64,000 nt of DNA from Moanibacter sp965226025 (GTDB taxonomy: Bacteria > Verrucomicrobiota > Verrucomicrobiia > Opitutales > UBA2987), in the NCBI GenBank assembly GCA_965226025.1, contig CBDDCD010000001.1, positions 1,116,001 through 1,180,000 on the forward strand, read 5' to 3'. Positions 1 through 9,233 of this stretch are shown here, piece after piece. Each line of letters begins with the position of its first letter. Within the stretch, counting starts at the first letter, position 1. Both the position numbers and the translations under genes were made by a program. The notes beneath the pieces were generated by a model. It saw only the letters and a list, made by a program, of their open reading frames with translations. It was not told the origin of the DNA and ran no database searches.

Positions 1-2
1 CG

Positions 3-1832
3 GCCTTTATGCTGGGCCTCAACAACATGCATCGGCGCCGAATCCGCACCGGCCTGACCTGCGGCACTCTGACTCTTCTCATTTTTGCAATGATCTGCTT
101 TACCACCGTGCAGAATGATATTGTAGATGAGTCCTACGCACTGGGCAGCGCACCCTATCAGGGCCTACTGATTAAGGCCGGCGAACTCGTGGAGCCCACA
201 ACGCAGTCCGAGGTTCTAGCGCTTCAGGAACAATTCGGCGAACGCTACGCAGTCTGTCCTCGCAAGTTCCTGGTGGGTATGGAGCACACCTCGGATCTGA
301 GCCGCCAGAACCCGGATTTGGAAGCGATTTACGAACGAGGTCAGGTTAAGAGAAAAGTCAATTTCGACTCTGTCATTCAGTTCACCCACGCCGAGCCCCT
401 GCGGAGGCATCTTCAGTTCATAACCGAGCCGTGGTGGTTTTCGGTGGAAGATGAGGACAGCACCAGTGAGCGGTTTCCTGTTCTTATACCCGATGGGATG
501 GCTCGGCGGCTCGGAATCGTTCCCCATGCGGTCAATCAATCTGAGGTGTTCATCAGGATTGGAGGAAGACGTTGCCGGGTGATGGGTATCTTCGAAGCGA
601 CTTCGCTGACCGCGCTACGGGACCTCGATGGGAGAGACATCCTGCCCTTTGATATCGAGGCAATGGAAGTGATCGTCAAATACAGGAAGGAAGGAACAAC
701 CATACTGGCGAACGATGATGTCCCCAGAATCTCATCGAACAGAATTATCCTTGCGCCGATGCGCGAGTTGGACCTCGGCGCCTCCAATGCCCAAGACCGG
801 ACCTTTTCGGTTGCGGTCGCAATGGCCGGACGGGACTACCAAACAACCCGTGCAGAAATCGATGATTTTCTAGAGCAAAAAGCGGCTCCCGTTTACTACG
901 GCCTGGACGGTGTCGCCTATAAAGGTTGGCGCACCCGAGAGATGTCGCTTGCCGGACTTATCGACCTGCTGGTACCGCTCCTTCTCGCTTCGCTCACCGT
1001 GCTCAACACAATCAGGGGATCCGTTTTTGAAAGACGTGATGAGATCTACGTCTACAATGCCGTTGGGATCGCGCCGCGTTTCGTCTTCTTCATCTTTTTC
1101 GCCGAATCCCTGGTCTACGTAGTCGTCGGTTCCCTTCTGGGCTACCTCCTCAGCCAGGGGACCGGGCGCATCCTCACCGCATTCGAGTTGACCGGTGGGA
1201 TGAATATGACCTTCACCTCCGTGATCACGGTTTACGCCTCGATCGCCTTGGGCGCGGTAGTGTCTCTCTCCACTTGGTTTCCCGCCCGAACCGCCGCGGA
1301 AATCGCAACCCCCTCCGAAGACGCCGGCTGGAGCCTGCCGAGACCGACAGGGGATAATGCTGACATTCTCGAATTCGACCTCCCTTTCATCTTCACCCAA
1401 CGAGAGCGAATCGCAGTGCTCGCCTTCTTTGACCGATACCTCAGAAATCAGGGCGAAGGCAGTTCGGGACGATTTTTCTCGGGAATACCGGAAATTGGAG
1501 TCGAGGAGTCTTCCCATTCCGAGAGGAACGAGGTTGCCGCACCTTTCGTCAGTGCCACAATCTGGCTGAAACCGTTTGACCTCGGCGTCTCCCAACAAAT
1601 GAAGATTTCGCTGCCCGAGTACTCACTGACCGAGCAATTCAGAGCCAACATCACCCTCCGCCACCTGTCCGGAACACGCGAGTCCTGGCTCAGACTCAAT
1701 CACAGCTCCGTCGCCCTCATCCGACGGCATTTTCTGCACTGGCGCGTTGTCGGCGCCGAGGAACGAGAAGAGCTTTTGCAAGAGGCCATTGAGAAACTCA
1801 AGGAACCGCCCACCGACGACGCCGCTGGGTGA
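3..1832 (+). CDS. FtsX-like ABC transporter permease, 5' end cut off by the window
   Basis: This is the C-terminal part of a MacB/FtsX-type permease, the inner-membrane half of an ABC exporter or mechanotransmission system. The frame is open to the left edge and the first visible residues (AFMLGLNNMHRRRIRTG) look internal, so I treat the gene as truncated by the window and not as starting at the ATG at 9. A membrane segment lies at about residues 21-35, followed by a long extracytoplasmic region. The FtsX core comes after residue 315: a hydrophobic segment with LIDLLVPLLLASLTVLN, the conserved ERRDEIYVYNAVGI coupling segment, two more membrane helices, and the usual exit motif WFPARTAAEIATPS. 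About 150 residues of unrecognised soluble sequence follow it. The ATPase partner is not in the window. Confident for family, not for substrate. Confidence 0.85.
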   Translation, partial: AFMLGLNNMHRRRIRTGLTCGTLTLLIFAMICFTTVQNDIVDESYALGSAPYQGLLIKAGELVEPTTQSEVLALQEQFGERYAVCPRKFLVGMEHTSDLSRQNPDLEAIYERGQVKRKVNFDSVIQFTHAEPLRRHLQFITEPWWFSVEDEDSTSERFPVLIPDGMARRLGIVPHAVNQSEVFIRIGGRRCRVMGIFEATSLTALRDLDGRDILPFDIEAMEVIVKYRKEGTTILANDDVPRISSNRIILAPMRELDLGASNAQDRTFSVAVAMAGRDYQTTRAEIDDFLEQKAAPVYYGLDGVAYKGWRTREMSLAGLIDLLVPLLLASLTVLNTIRGSVFERRDEIYVYNAVGIAPRFVFFIFFAESLVYVVVGSLLGYLLSQGTGRILTAFELTGGMNMTFTSVITVYASIALGAVVSLSTWFPARTAAEIATPSEDAGWSLPRPTGDNADILEFDLPFIFTQRERIAVLAFFDRYLRNQGEGSSGRFFSGIPEIGVEESSHSERNEVAAPFVSATIWLKPFDLGVSQQMKISLPEYSLTEQFRANITLRHLSGTRESWLRLNHSSVALIRRHFLHWRVVGAEEREELLQEAIEKLKEPPTDDAAG

Positions 1833-1899
1833 TAGCCGACGGGACTATGGAGAGCGCTCTGACGCAGCCTTTTTCAGTTCAGCGTTCTGTCGGCTTTCA

Positions 1900-2092
1900 G
1901 CTCCCCCGGCCTCGCGCCGGGGTGGCGCTGGCTTCTGGACTAGCGCAGCTGCGTCCCTCCCACCCCACTCCAGCCCTATTCACCCAGCCGCTTGTAGCGG
2001 CTGGGTGAATAGGGCTGGAGTGGGAAATGATATTCCGGTCGAGCCTCGTCGCTGGGAAACCTGGCGCCACCCCGGCGCGAGGCCGGGGGAGC
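1900..2092. repeat. Two nested perfect 29-bp inverted repeats
   Basis: The gap 1833-2206 holds two palindromes, one inside the other. The inner one pairs 1964-1992 with 1996-2024 across a 3-base loop. The outer one pairs 1900-1928 with 2064-2092. All 29 positions match in each. The GC-rich outer arm recurs in degraded form at 62066-62096. The structure could act as a strong transcription terminator after the permease gene, but the two-tier symmetry looks more like nested repeat elements. Confidence 0.85.
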
Positions 2093-2206
2093 CGGAAGTC
2101 GAAGCCATAAACCTAACTCGAACAATTCACACAGTCTGTAGAATCCGAGTTAAGATCAGACGTTTCCCATTGCCGATACCCGGGACAGAACGAATAAATA
2201 CTCTCC

Positions 2207-4786
2207 ATGGCTGATGATCGCCACTCCCACCGCGCATTCACCTTCCGGTCCTTTGGAGCGAGTCTGCTCTCGATGATCGTAATGGCTGGAGCGATCAATT
2301 TCGGGGGCTCAATCGACGGCGCGTTCTTTCTCTTTGGAGAGGAGGCCATGGCAATACCCGCGCTGTGGATGCTTATTGCACTATCCCTTGTCTCCGGTCT
2401 CGTCTACCTGGCCACTCGGCGGCGACTTTTTACCCGGGCGGAGATGTTCTTCATCCTTTTCTCAAGCCTTATCGCCGCTCCCCTTATGAGCGGGGGATTC
2501 TGGCTTCACATCCTGGGGCGCACCGCAACCATTCCCAAGTCGGCGGATTTTTCGAAACTCGATGCCTTCAATGACAAGCTCTGGGCTCACGGACCCAATA
2601 TTACGAAGGGCTTGCTCGAAATGAGCCAACCCAGCGCCTTCCATACGCGCGGCAATTTCGACAGGACGAGGATCGAGGTCGACGAGGGAGTTTGGGCGGA
2701 ACTGCCCACCTTGGAAAACGGTGAAAGGAAAGACTTCTCTTCATTCGAATTGGAGCTTCCCCTGCGGCGTGGGAATCACTGGGAGCTGCTTCCCGGGCAG
2801 CCTCATATCCTCAGCGTCCTGATTCAGGCCCGAAATGTTGAGCCCAACTCGACCTACTTCTGCAGAGTTTACGCGGATGACCGCCGGCAGCTTATGGAGG
2901 AAGCCTTTATAGGCTCTGGGGAGACACCAAGGACATTTCTGCACAAGACCGGATTTCAGAGATTCGGAATGTACGGTCTCATGGCGCCCTTTGGAACCGC
3001 GGAAAAAATCCGGCTCGAATTCGGATTGTCGGGAAAGGGAACGGTCGCATTTCGTGACCTCCAGGTGATGAACGTAGCTGCCCTGGACGACGCCTACCAG
3101 GGCACTGAAACCATAACCGAGGCGGAATATGCACGATTGCCCGAAAGTCACAGAATAGGAAGGAAGGTTAGACCCGATAGGCTCTTCAGTTGGGAAGGAA
3201 TTCAATTCCTTTTCACCGCCTATATCCCGGTCCGAGACTGGATCACACCTTCTGCTGTATGGACGTCGTTTGTCCTGTGCATTCTCGCGGCCGCGTTCTC
3301 CTTTTCAGTGATCATGCGCCGGCAATGGGTCGATCGAGAGCGCTTTCTACTCCCCTTGATCGAACTGCCGCGCTATCTCATCGGCTTTGACGGTGAAGGA
3401 GACCAATCCAAGGCATTGCCGCCAATTTGGAAGAACTGGCTCATGTGGGCGGGTTTCACTCCGATCCTAGTCTGGTGTCTTTTGTGCGGCTGGGCTGAAT
3501 CCGATTCCTCCATCCCCGACCTCAGCGTCAAAGTCAGCATGAAGGCCTATGTTACAGATCCGGCAGCAGCGGCCCTGCTCAACAATGTGAACTTTACGGT
3601 CGCTGCCTTCTTTCTGAGTCTGGCGATTTTCATGGATCTGCACGTCTCGTTGAGCCTACTCCTTGGCTACTTTCTCTTCCGATTGCAGTACTGGTTCGGG
3701 GAAGCCTATGGATGGAACGTTGAAGCGGGATACCCGTTCCCCAGCGAACAGATAGCAGGCACCTTCCTAACCTATGCAGTCCTTATTCTCATCCTCGCAC
3801 GCCGGCATCTCGGCCGGGTGGTTGCGGAGGCTGTTGCAGGAGTTAGGCAACCCAACGAGGTGTTTTCCTCACGCGCGGCGATTCTTATCTTTATCGGAAG
3901 TATCTGCGGTGCCGTACTCTGGGCAAAGTGGATGGATATACCGGTGAGGGGAATTCTCGTCTATTTCGCATTTCTTTTCGCTATCGCGATCGTGGCCACC
4001 AAACTCCGCGCCGAATGCGGTCTCCTATCAGGCTCCGCCTACCCGCTACGATTCTGGTACATGGTCCCCATCGTGGGAGGTGCCGCTTTTCTCGGGCCGG
4101 ACGGCGCGATCTTTTGGTTCATCTTTTCCATTACTGTTGGAATCCGTGTCTTTTTTCTCCTTCCGGGAATACAGTTTGAGATGTTGGAGACGGGCAGGAG
4201 GCTGCGAGTCCACTCCCGGCACATCCTTTACACAGGCGCAATGGGGCTCTTTGGAGGGTTCGTGGTCGGGGGTTGGATCTACCTCGCCGGCTGTTACGGC
4301 TACGGTGTGAACTACTTTGGGGACCTGAACTCGTTTGATCTTGAAATCGAAGGTTTCGGAAACTTCGTGGGGTGGCATGCCAAAGCGACCGACGATTATT
4401 TTCAACCCGCCGGGGTGGATGCGGCCGAGATCGGGCTCGGCGGCCCTAAGTGGGCAATGATTTTCGCTGGTGGCGGAACCGCGTTGACGGTCATTCTCAG
4501 ACAGGCCTTCGCGGGTTTCTGGTTTCACCCTATTGGCTTTATCCTGGGCCCTTCAGTCATGCTCCAATACACTTGGGGCAACATTCTGCTGGCCTTTCTT
4601 ATCCGGTTCATCGTCCTCAAAGTGGGAGGAGCGCAGATGGTCAAAGGGAAGCTCTACCCGGTTGCTATCGGCATCCTTCTCGGCAGCGTTATCGCCCAAG
4701 CCGTCCTCCTCGCCATCAACGCCTGGCTCTATCACTTCCAACCCGGGACCCCGGGCATCCCTCCCACCTTCGATTTTGTGCCGTGA
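2207..4786 (+). CDS. Polytopic membrane protein of the DUF6785/DUF6784 type
   Basis: This 859-residue integral membrane protein has helices near residues 17-35, 45-65 and 80-100, then a soluble region of about 230 residues (roughly 110-340). A second large membrane domain from about residue 350 to the end has around ten further helices. The arrangement matches the DUF6785/DUF6784 proteins common in Verrucomicrobiota and related phyla, which are predicted transporter-like but have no established function. The soluble insert resembles an extracytoplasmic beta-rich domain. The ATG at 2207 is the natural start. It is co-oriented with the upstream permease gene but separated by 374 bases of hairpins, so shared transcription is doubtful. 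Family assignment is from memory of sequence patterns; function unknown. Confidence 0.7.
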   Translation: MADDRHSHRAFTFRSFGASLLSMIVMAGAINFGGSIDGAFFLFGEEAMAIPALWMLIALSLVSGLVYLATRRRLFTRAEMFFILFSSLIAAPLMSGGFWLHILGRTATIPKSADFSKLDAFNDKLWAHGPNITKGLLEMSQPSAFHTRGNFDRTRIEVDEGVWAELPTLENGERKDFSSFELELPLRRGNHWELLPGQPHILSVLIQARNVEPNSTYFCRVYADDRRQLMEEAFIGSGETPRTFLHKTGFQRFGMYGLMAPFGTAEKIRLEFGLSGKGTVAFRDLQVMNVAALDDAYQGTETITEAEYARLPESHRIGRKVRPDRLFSWEGIQFLFTAYIPVRDWITPSAVWTSFVLCILAAAFSFSVIMRRQWVDRERFLLPLIELPRYLIGFDGEGDQSKALPPIWKNWLMWAGFTPILVWCLLCGWAESDSSIPDLSVKVSMKAYVTDPAAAALLNNVNFTVAAFFLSLAIFMDLHVSLSLLLGYFLFRLQYWFGEAYGWNVEAGYPFPSEQIAGTFLTYAVLILILARRHLGRVVAEAVAGVRQPNEVFSSRAAILIFIGSICGAVLWAKWMDIPVRGILVYFAFLFAIAIVATKLRAECGLLSGSAYPLRFWYMVPIVGGAAFLGPDGAIFWFIFSITVGIRVFFLLPGIQFEMLETGRRLRVHSRHILYTGAMGLFGGFVVGGWIYLAGCYGYGVNYFGDLNSFDLEIEGFGNFVGWHAKATDDYFQPAGVDAAEIGLGGPKWAMIFAGGGTALTVILRQAFAGFWFHPIGFILGPSVMLQYTWGNILLAFLIRFIVLKVGGAQMVKGKLYPVAIGILLGSVIAQAVLLAINAWLYHFQPGTPGIPPTFDFVP

Positions 4787-4839
4787 TCTGAATCGAAGTA
4801 TCCATAGGATTTTGGCGGTCTCGTTGAGGCCGCACAGAA

Positions 4840-4971
4840 GACAAGGTTCGAGAGCGAGGTTCGAGACAAGGTTACTACGTAGAGAGGAGCACCTTCTCAA
4901 TACGATCAGATATATCCTCACTGTAAACCCGCTCAGATTTCAGCGGAGCAAACCTCGTCTCGAACCTTGTC
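4840..4971. repeat. Repeat family B, copy 1 (GACAAGGTTCG ends)
   Basis: A 132-bp element ending in a perfect 14-bp inverted repeat (4840-4853 and 4958-4971). The interior matches the copies at 9234, 14736 and 18713, including CACCTTCTCAA, TCCTCACTGTAAAC and CAGCGGAGCAAACCTC. It lies between two convergent genes. No target duplication is evident. Confidence 0.85.
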
Positions 4972-4992
4972 CAGTCTTCTCAGATTTCCAGG

Positions 4993-5937
4993 CTAGTAGC
5001 CTTTCTCCTTATCGATCTCGCTCAGCAACGGCTTTCCCGCAGCGTACCGCTTCAGGTTCTCACAAAACAGATCCACCAGGCGATCGTCTCGATTAGGTGA
5101 TCCACCGGCCGTGTGCGGCGTAATCACGACATTCGGCACTCGCCATAGAGGATGGTCATCGGGCAACGGCTCCTGCGGCGTCACGTCCAGACCGGCGCCG
5201 CCAATTTGACCTTTCTCGAGTGCCTCAAGCAACGCTCCCTCGTCCACGATCCTTCCCCGCGTCACATTGATAAGCAGGGCGTGGTCCCGCATGGCGTCGA
5301 AGGCAGACTCGTCAAACATCCCCTCCGTCTCATTCGTGAGGGGCGCGCAGATCACCACCACATCGGACTCTTTCAAAAGCTCATCGAAGGCATCCATCCG
5401 CCGGCACGATGAGATGAATTCCGGGAGTTCGACTTCCTCCGGATCGACCGCGATGATTCGCATGCCGAAGGCCGATGCCCTCCGTGCGACATCCAACCCT
5501 GTTCCCCCGAGCCCGATGATCCCCATCGTTCGATCGATCAACTCCCAAGATGCCCTTCGAATGGGCATCCGATTCTCCCATCTCGGCTCTCGAATCGCTG
5601 GGGCGATCCCCCGTGTCAATGAAAGGAGCAATGCCATCGCGTGCTCCGCCAAGTGCACCCCAACTGTTCCCTTCGCGCTGGTCAGAACAACTTCACTTTC
5701 AACGAACTCTTCAAAAAGTACGCCGTCCACCCCCGCGCCCCAGGTCTGCACCCAACGCAGGCGTTTCGCTTGTACAAAGAGATCGCGACTAAAGCCCCCG
5801 ATCAGAATCTCCGCCTCGGGAATAAGACGTTCAACCTCCTCCCCTGAATCGGCTTGAAAGATCTCTACCCCTTCCACCGCCGATCGGATCTGCTCGCAAT
5901 GCCGTGGCTCAAGCTCGAGTGTCGCAAGTATCTTCAT
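4993..5937 (-). CDS. D-2-hydroxyacid dehydrogenase (NAD-dependent)
   Basis: This 314-residue protein belongs to the D-isomer-specific 2-hydroxyacid dehydrogenase family, cytosolic enzymes that interconvert 2-oxo and D-2-hydroxy acids with NAD(P)H. The dinucleotide motif GLGGTG is at 142-147, preceded by IIG and followed by the acidic residue of an NAD-type fold (AVDPEE). The catalytic triad is complete: Arg227 in INVTRGRIVD, Glu256 in DVTPQEPLP and His275 in ITPHTAG. The N-terminal lobe contains the usual GAGVDG motif. It is about 15 residues shorter than typical members but has no missing block. It converges with the membrane-protein gene. Substrate cannot be read from sequence; glyoxylate/hydroxypyruvate reductase or phosphoglycerate-dehydrogenase-like roles are possible. 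Confidence 0.9.
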   Translation of the reverse strand: MKILATLELEPRHCEQIRSAVEGVEIFQADSGEEVERLIPEAEILIGGFSRDLFVQAKRLRWVQTWGAGVDGVLFEEFVESEVVLTSAKGTVGVHLAEHAMALLLSLTRGIAPAIREPRWENRMPIRRASWELIDRTMGIIGLGGTGLDVARRASAFGMRIIAVDPEEVELPEFISSCRRMDAFDELLKESDVVVICAPLTNETEGMFDESAFDAMRDHALLINVTRGRIVDEGALLEALEKGQIGGAGLDVTPQEPLPDDHPLWRVPNVVITPHTAGGSPNRDDRLVDLFCENLKRYAAGKPLLSEIDKEKGY

Positions 5938-6323
5938 GAACCTTTTCTATGCCACGACATCACTCTCGGCAACTTCGATTACGCACGAGATTACGAATTT
6001 CGACTCGGACTCCCCTTCTCCCATCGTGAATCTTAGTCGTGCTCTCCCATCGATCCCCTCCTGGGAGGGGTTTGGGGTGGGTTGCCACGACGTCGAGGAA
6101 TTCCATCTTGTCTCTCACTGCTCACTGCTCGCTCTCCTGAAACTTCGGCACCCCTATTCTAGAGGACCGTTCCTCTTGTCGTGGTTGGCTGGACTAAGTG
6201 TAACCGACCAAGAGTAGGGACTAAGTGCTGGTGTTCGTAATTACGAACACAAGCACTAAGTGTGTCTGGCGGCGGTGCTCTCGCATCCCGCATCTCGGAC
6301 CCTCCCCAGGTCAAGTCCGCCTT
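5938..6323. repeat. Gene-free stretch with a family D repeat and a perfect 20-bp palindrome
   Basis: No convincing gene lies here. At 6058-6085 is a G-rich motif (GGAGGGGTTTGGGGTGGG) that has a relative near 17190-17225. At 6191-6269 is a family D element, marked by CACTTAGTCC/GGACTAAGTG words. It contains the perfect palindrome GTGTTCGTAATTACGAACAC at 6231-6250, itself inside the imperfect palindrome 6224-6257. The ACGAACAC half recurs at 23878-23892 and 31441-31455. Confidence 0.6.
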
Positions 6324-7730
6324 TTCCTGTAAAATCGAAATGGCATAACCTCTATTAGATTATCTTTACTTTCTTCCCTTCAGGCAGCGAATTTCATCAG
6401 GTCCGGATCCTCCCAGGTGCTCTCCGGATCGCTCCAGATCTGTTTGAGTCGTTCCACCAGGTAGGGTTCCATGCGGACTCCTCGCCAGCCTTCTGAGGCA
6501 TCCACCAGGACCGCGAAGATCAGGCACAGTCCGCTCGTTTCGGAGCGGAATCGGGGAATCACTTTGGTGCGACGGCGCCCTTCCCCGAAGAGTCGCTCCA
6601 GCAGATTGGTGGTGCGGATCTGTTTTCGGTGCAGGAAGGGAAATTTCAGCGCTGTGAGCGATTCCTCCAGGTCACGCTCCAGGCACTTCATGGCGGCTGG
6701 AAAGCTCCCCTTGTATTCCTCGATGATGGCGCGAGCCTGTTCTACAGCCTCGCGGTATCCCTTCGCCGTAAAGGCTTTGTGAATGAGCTTTTTGAGGGTG
6801 GGACGGGCTACCTCTGGAAGCTTGTTGACGATGTTGCGCATCTTGTGCACCTGGCAGCGCTGCACCAGGCTGTTCGGAAACTTCCTTCCCACCGCCTTGC
6901 GTAGACCCGAATTACCGTCCATCACACTGAGTACTGGATCGGCCAATCCCCGGCTCTTCATGTCCTCCAGGAAGGCCTCCCAACAGGCGCTGCTCTCCTT
7001 GTCCCCTACGGCCATATGAAGCAATACCTTACGTCCGTCCCAGAGCATCCCGTAGGCGCATAGGACCGCCACTGCCCTCTTGTCTTCGGGCCGCAGCCTC
7101 ATATAGATCCCGTCCAGAAACAGATAGAGCACGCGCTCACCACTCAGATCTCTTTCCTGCCACTTTGCAAAGTCCATCCTCAGACTTTGGCACACCTCAT
7201 TGACCACGCTGCGCCCGGTCTGCTCTACCCCCAAAGACTCGATCAGCGCCGTCTCGATATCGCGCTGACTCATCCCTTTCACATAGAGCATCGGCACCAG
7301 CTCCAAAAGCCGCTTCGAGCGTCGTCCGATCGCTTCCAGCCAGGCCGACTCGAACGGCTCCAGCCCGTCGCGAATCTGCGGTACCTGCAGCTCAATCGTC
7401 CCTTCGCAAAGATGCACTTTCTTCGGCTCATAGCCATTGCGGTAGCCCCGCAGTGCTCCATCACTCGAGCGCTCATAGCGCTCTCGCCCCAGAAAATCGC
7501 TCACTTCGATCTCCAAGGCTCTTTGCAGCATCAGCTGGGCTCCCCGTCGGGCCGCCTCCCCCAGTGGATCTGTGCTGCTCGCGATTCCTTCCATTAGCTC
7601 TTGCTCTATCTTCTCACTCGGTGCTATCTTCTTCATGGTGTAGTCTCCTGTTTTTCGGGGCCGCCTTTCGGCCCCGGTTTGGTTACATTTTTGTTTTCAG
7701 GAGGGTACACCATTTTTCTTTTTACAGGAA
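6324..7730 (-). mobile_element. IS256-family insertion sequence
   Basis: A complete-looking IS of about 1.4 kb. The terminal inverted repeats both start TTCCTGTAAAA and end in AATGG (left 6324-6343, right ending at 7730). They flank one transposase gene. No matching 8-9 bp direct repeat is visible in the flanks, so either the target duplication has decayed or the insertion was rearranged. This is the only copy in the window. Confidence 0.85.
6380..7636 (-). CDS. IS256-family (Mutator-type) transposase
   Basis: The 418-residue protein is full length for the family. The DDE catalytic residues are Asp175 in YLFLDGIYMR, Asp240 in SVMDGNSGL and Glu347 in TTNLLERLFGE. The characteristic CQVHKMRN motif is at about 261-268 and the C-terminal block VIPRFRSE is present. 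The N-terminal region contains DFLGRERYER and GYRNGYEPK, both typical of IS256 members. No frameshift or stop is seen, so it is probably active or recently active. It supplies cut-and-paste or copy-paste transposition of its own element and serves no host function. Confidence 0.96.
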   Translation of the reverse strand: MKKIAPSEKIEQELMEGIASSTDPLGEAARRGAQLMLQRALEIEVSDFLGRERYERSSDGALRGYRNGYEPKKVHLCEGTIELQVPQIRDGLEPFESAWLEAIGRRSKRLLELVPMLYVKGMSQRDIETALIESLGVEQTGRSVVNEVCQSLRMDFAKWQERDLSGERVLYLFLDGIYMRLRPEDKRAVAVLCAYGMLWDGRKVLLHMAVGDKESSACWEAFLEDMKSRGLADPVLSVMDGNSGLRKAVGRKFPNSLVQRCQVHKMRNIVNKLPEVARPTLKKLIHKAFTAKGYREAVEQARAIIEEYKGSFPAAMKCLERDLEESLTALKFPFLHRKQIRTTNLLERLFGEGRRRTKVIPRFRSETSGLCLIFAVLVDASEGWRGVRMEPYLVERLKQIWSDPESTWEDPDLMKFAA

Positions 7731-7840
7731 GGATAGGACGTCACCCTGCCCCACTGTTCACTGCTGAGCGCAGCGAAGTCCCGGCCAGCCGGGGTTTACT
7801 GTTCACTTTTCACCCTACGAAACCATAAACTCCTCCATTC

Positions 7841-8845
7841 ATGTCGAACCAACCAATCAGATGGGGCATCCTCGGCACCGCGAAAATCGGCGTGACCGCC
7901 TTCATCCCGTCGGCCCGAACAACTCCCGGTGCCGAGATCACCGCCGTTGCCAGCCGCAACCAGCAGAGGGCCGAGACCTTCTGCCGCGAACATGAAATCC
8001 CCGTCCCCCTTGGTAGCTACGAGGCTCTCCTGGACCGTGAGGATATCGACGCCGTATACATCCCCCTGCCCAATTCCATGCACGCCGAGTGGACCATCCG
8101 AGCGGCCGAAGCGGGAAAACATATTTTTTGTGAGAAACCACTCGCTGTCACCGCCGCCGATGGCCAACACATGATAGAATCCTGCCGGTCCGCTGGCGTG
8201 CTGCTCTTCGAGGCCTATGTCTTCCTTCACCATCCCCAGAGCCGTCGTATCCGTGAGATCCTACGTTCGGGTGAGATCGGCGCTCTCCGCCACATCAACG
8301 CTGAAACCAGCTTCCTTATCCAGGAAAAGGACAATATCCGCATGAAAAAAGATCTGGGAGGAGGCAGCATCTACGATGGCGGAGTCTACCCCATCACATT
8401 CTCCCGCTTTGTTGCCGGGACAGAACCAATCAGCGTCCATGCCATGATGTGTACTGACGAGGATACCGGCGTCGATGTGCGGACCACACTGCTGTTGGAA
8501 TATCCGGAAGGCGTTACCGCGACCCTCTACAGCGGATTTGACTGTAGCGGTGGTCCCAACGCCCGTATCGTCACGGAGAGCGGCGCGCTGCACTTGTCCA
8601 CCCCATACCATCCCCTCGAGGAAAGCAGCATCCACTTCATAGCGGGAAAATATACCACCCTCCTGAGCCGGACCGAGAACATCAATTCAGGCGTCCCGCC
8701 CTTCCAACCCGCCATCCACTTTTTCCAGCAGTGCATCCGCGGCGAGAAAAGTCCCGCCTTCATGGCCGACAACGCCATCGGTACCCTCAAGATAGTCGAA
8801 GCCGCTTTCGAGTCCGCCCGCACCGGGCAGAAGGTCAGCCTGTAG
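7841..8845 (+). CDS. Gfo/Idh/MocA-family oxidoreductase, paralogue 1
   Basis: This is a 334-residue NAD(P)-dependent sugar or polyol oxidoreductase. The Rossmann motif GILGTAKIG is at residues 9-17, the catalytic-lysine motif CEKPLAVTAADG at 97-108 (Lys99), and the C-terminal alpha/beta domain follows. The segment GGGSIYDGGVYPI at about 173-185 replaces the common D-x-x-x-H pattern. This is the form seen in dihydrodiol-dehydrogenase-like and anhydrofructose-reductase-like branches, so a sugar or 1,2-diol substrate is plausible. It is closely similar to the gene at 9786-10790 (roughly 70% identical by eye), implying a local duplication. The two lie 940 bases apart with repeat elements between them. 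Confidence 0.92.
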   Translation: MSNQPIRWGILGTAKIGVTAFIPSARTTPGAEITAVASRNQQRAETFCREHEIPVPLGSYEALLDREDIDAVYIPLPNSMHAEWTIRAAEAGKHIFCEKPLAVTAADGQHMIESCRSAGVLLFEAYVFLHHPQSRRIREILRSGEIGALRHINAETSFLIQEKDNIRMKKDLGGGSIYDGGVYPITFSRFVAGTEPISVHAMMCTDEDTGVDVRTTLLLEYPEGVTATLYSGFDCSGGPNARIVTESGALHLSTPYHPLEESSIHFIAGKYTTLLSRTENINSGVPPFQPAIHFFQQCIRGEKSPAFMADNAIGTLKIVEAAFESARTGQKVSL

Positions 8846-8878
8846 GGAACTGTGGTCCATCCAGCTGAGCTGGATCGG

Positions 8879-9223
8879 CTAGGAATCTGTCGGGCTTTGC
8901 ACTTCGCAACAGACCTGAACTTCGGATCGCAGGTTGACGGTTGTAAACGGCGACCAAATTCATACCGACAGATTCCTCTCAAGAAAATGAAACTGAGATT
9001 TGAGACGGTCTGTCATAGCTAATGGTGGCATTCTGAGAACCTGACGTTGGAAGTCTGAGGCTCTTCAGACATCCGAGACAGATTGGCACAGCGCCATCCA
9101 CCGGACGAGTTAGAAGTGCCATTCTCCACAAATCTCAGTTTCATTTTCTTATTTCTAGGAGTCTGTCGGACGAACCTGGTCACTTGCGAAGCAATCGAAT
9201 GTCAAAGTCCGACAGACTCCTAG
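8879..9223. mobile_element. Tripartite miniature element (family A), complete copy
   Basis: This 345-bp element has three modules. Module 1 (8879-8977) is a hairpin-type unit opening TAGGAATCTGTCGG and closing CCGACAGATTCCT. Module 2 (8981-9150) is bounded by a perfect 22-bp inverted repeat (8981-9002 with 9129-9150). Module 3 (9155-9223) has perfect 17-bp arms starting CTAGGAGTCTGTCGGAC. The same three-part order recurs at 51393-51742, where insertion into a gene can be demonstrated. Modules 1 and 3 also occur alone elsewhere. No open reading frame of note lies inside. Confidence 0.85.
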
Positions 9224-9233
9224 GGAGAATCTG

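Noticed and set aside
870..1598. Long open frame (242 codons) opposite the permease gene
   Set aside because: It is a shadow of the permease coding frame. Its product is low in hydrophobic periodicity and resembles no family, while the plus-strand frame has clear FtsX motifs.
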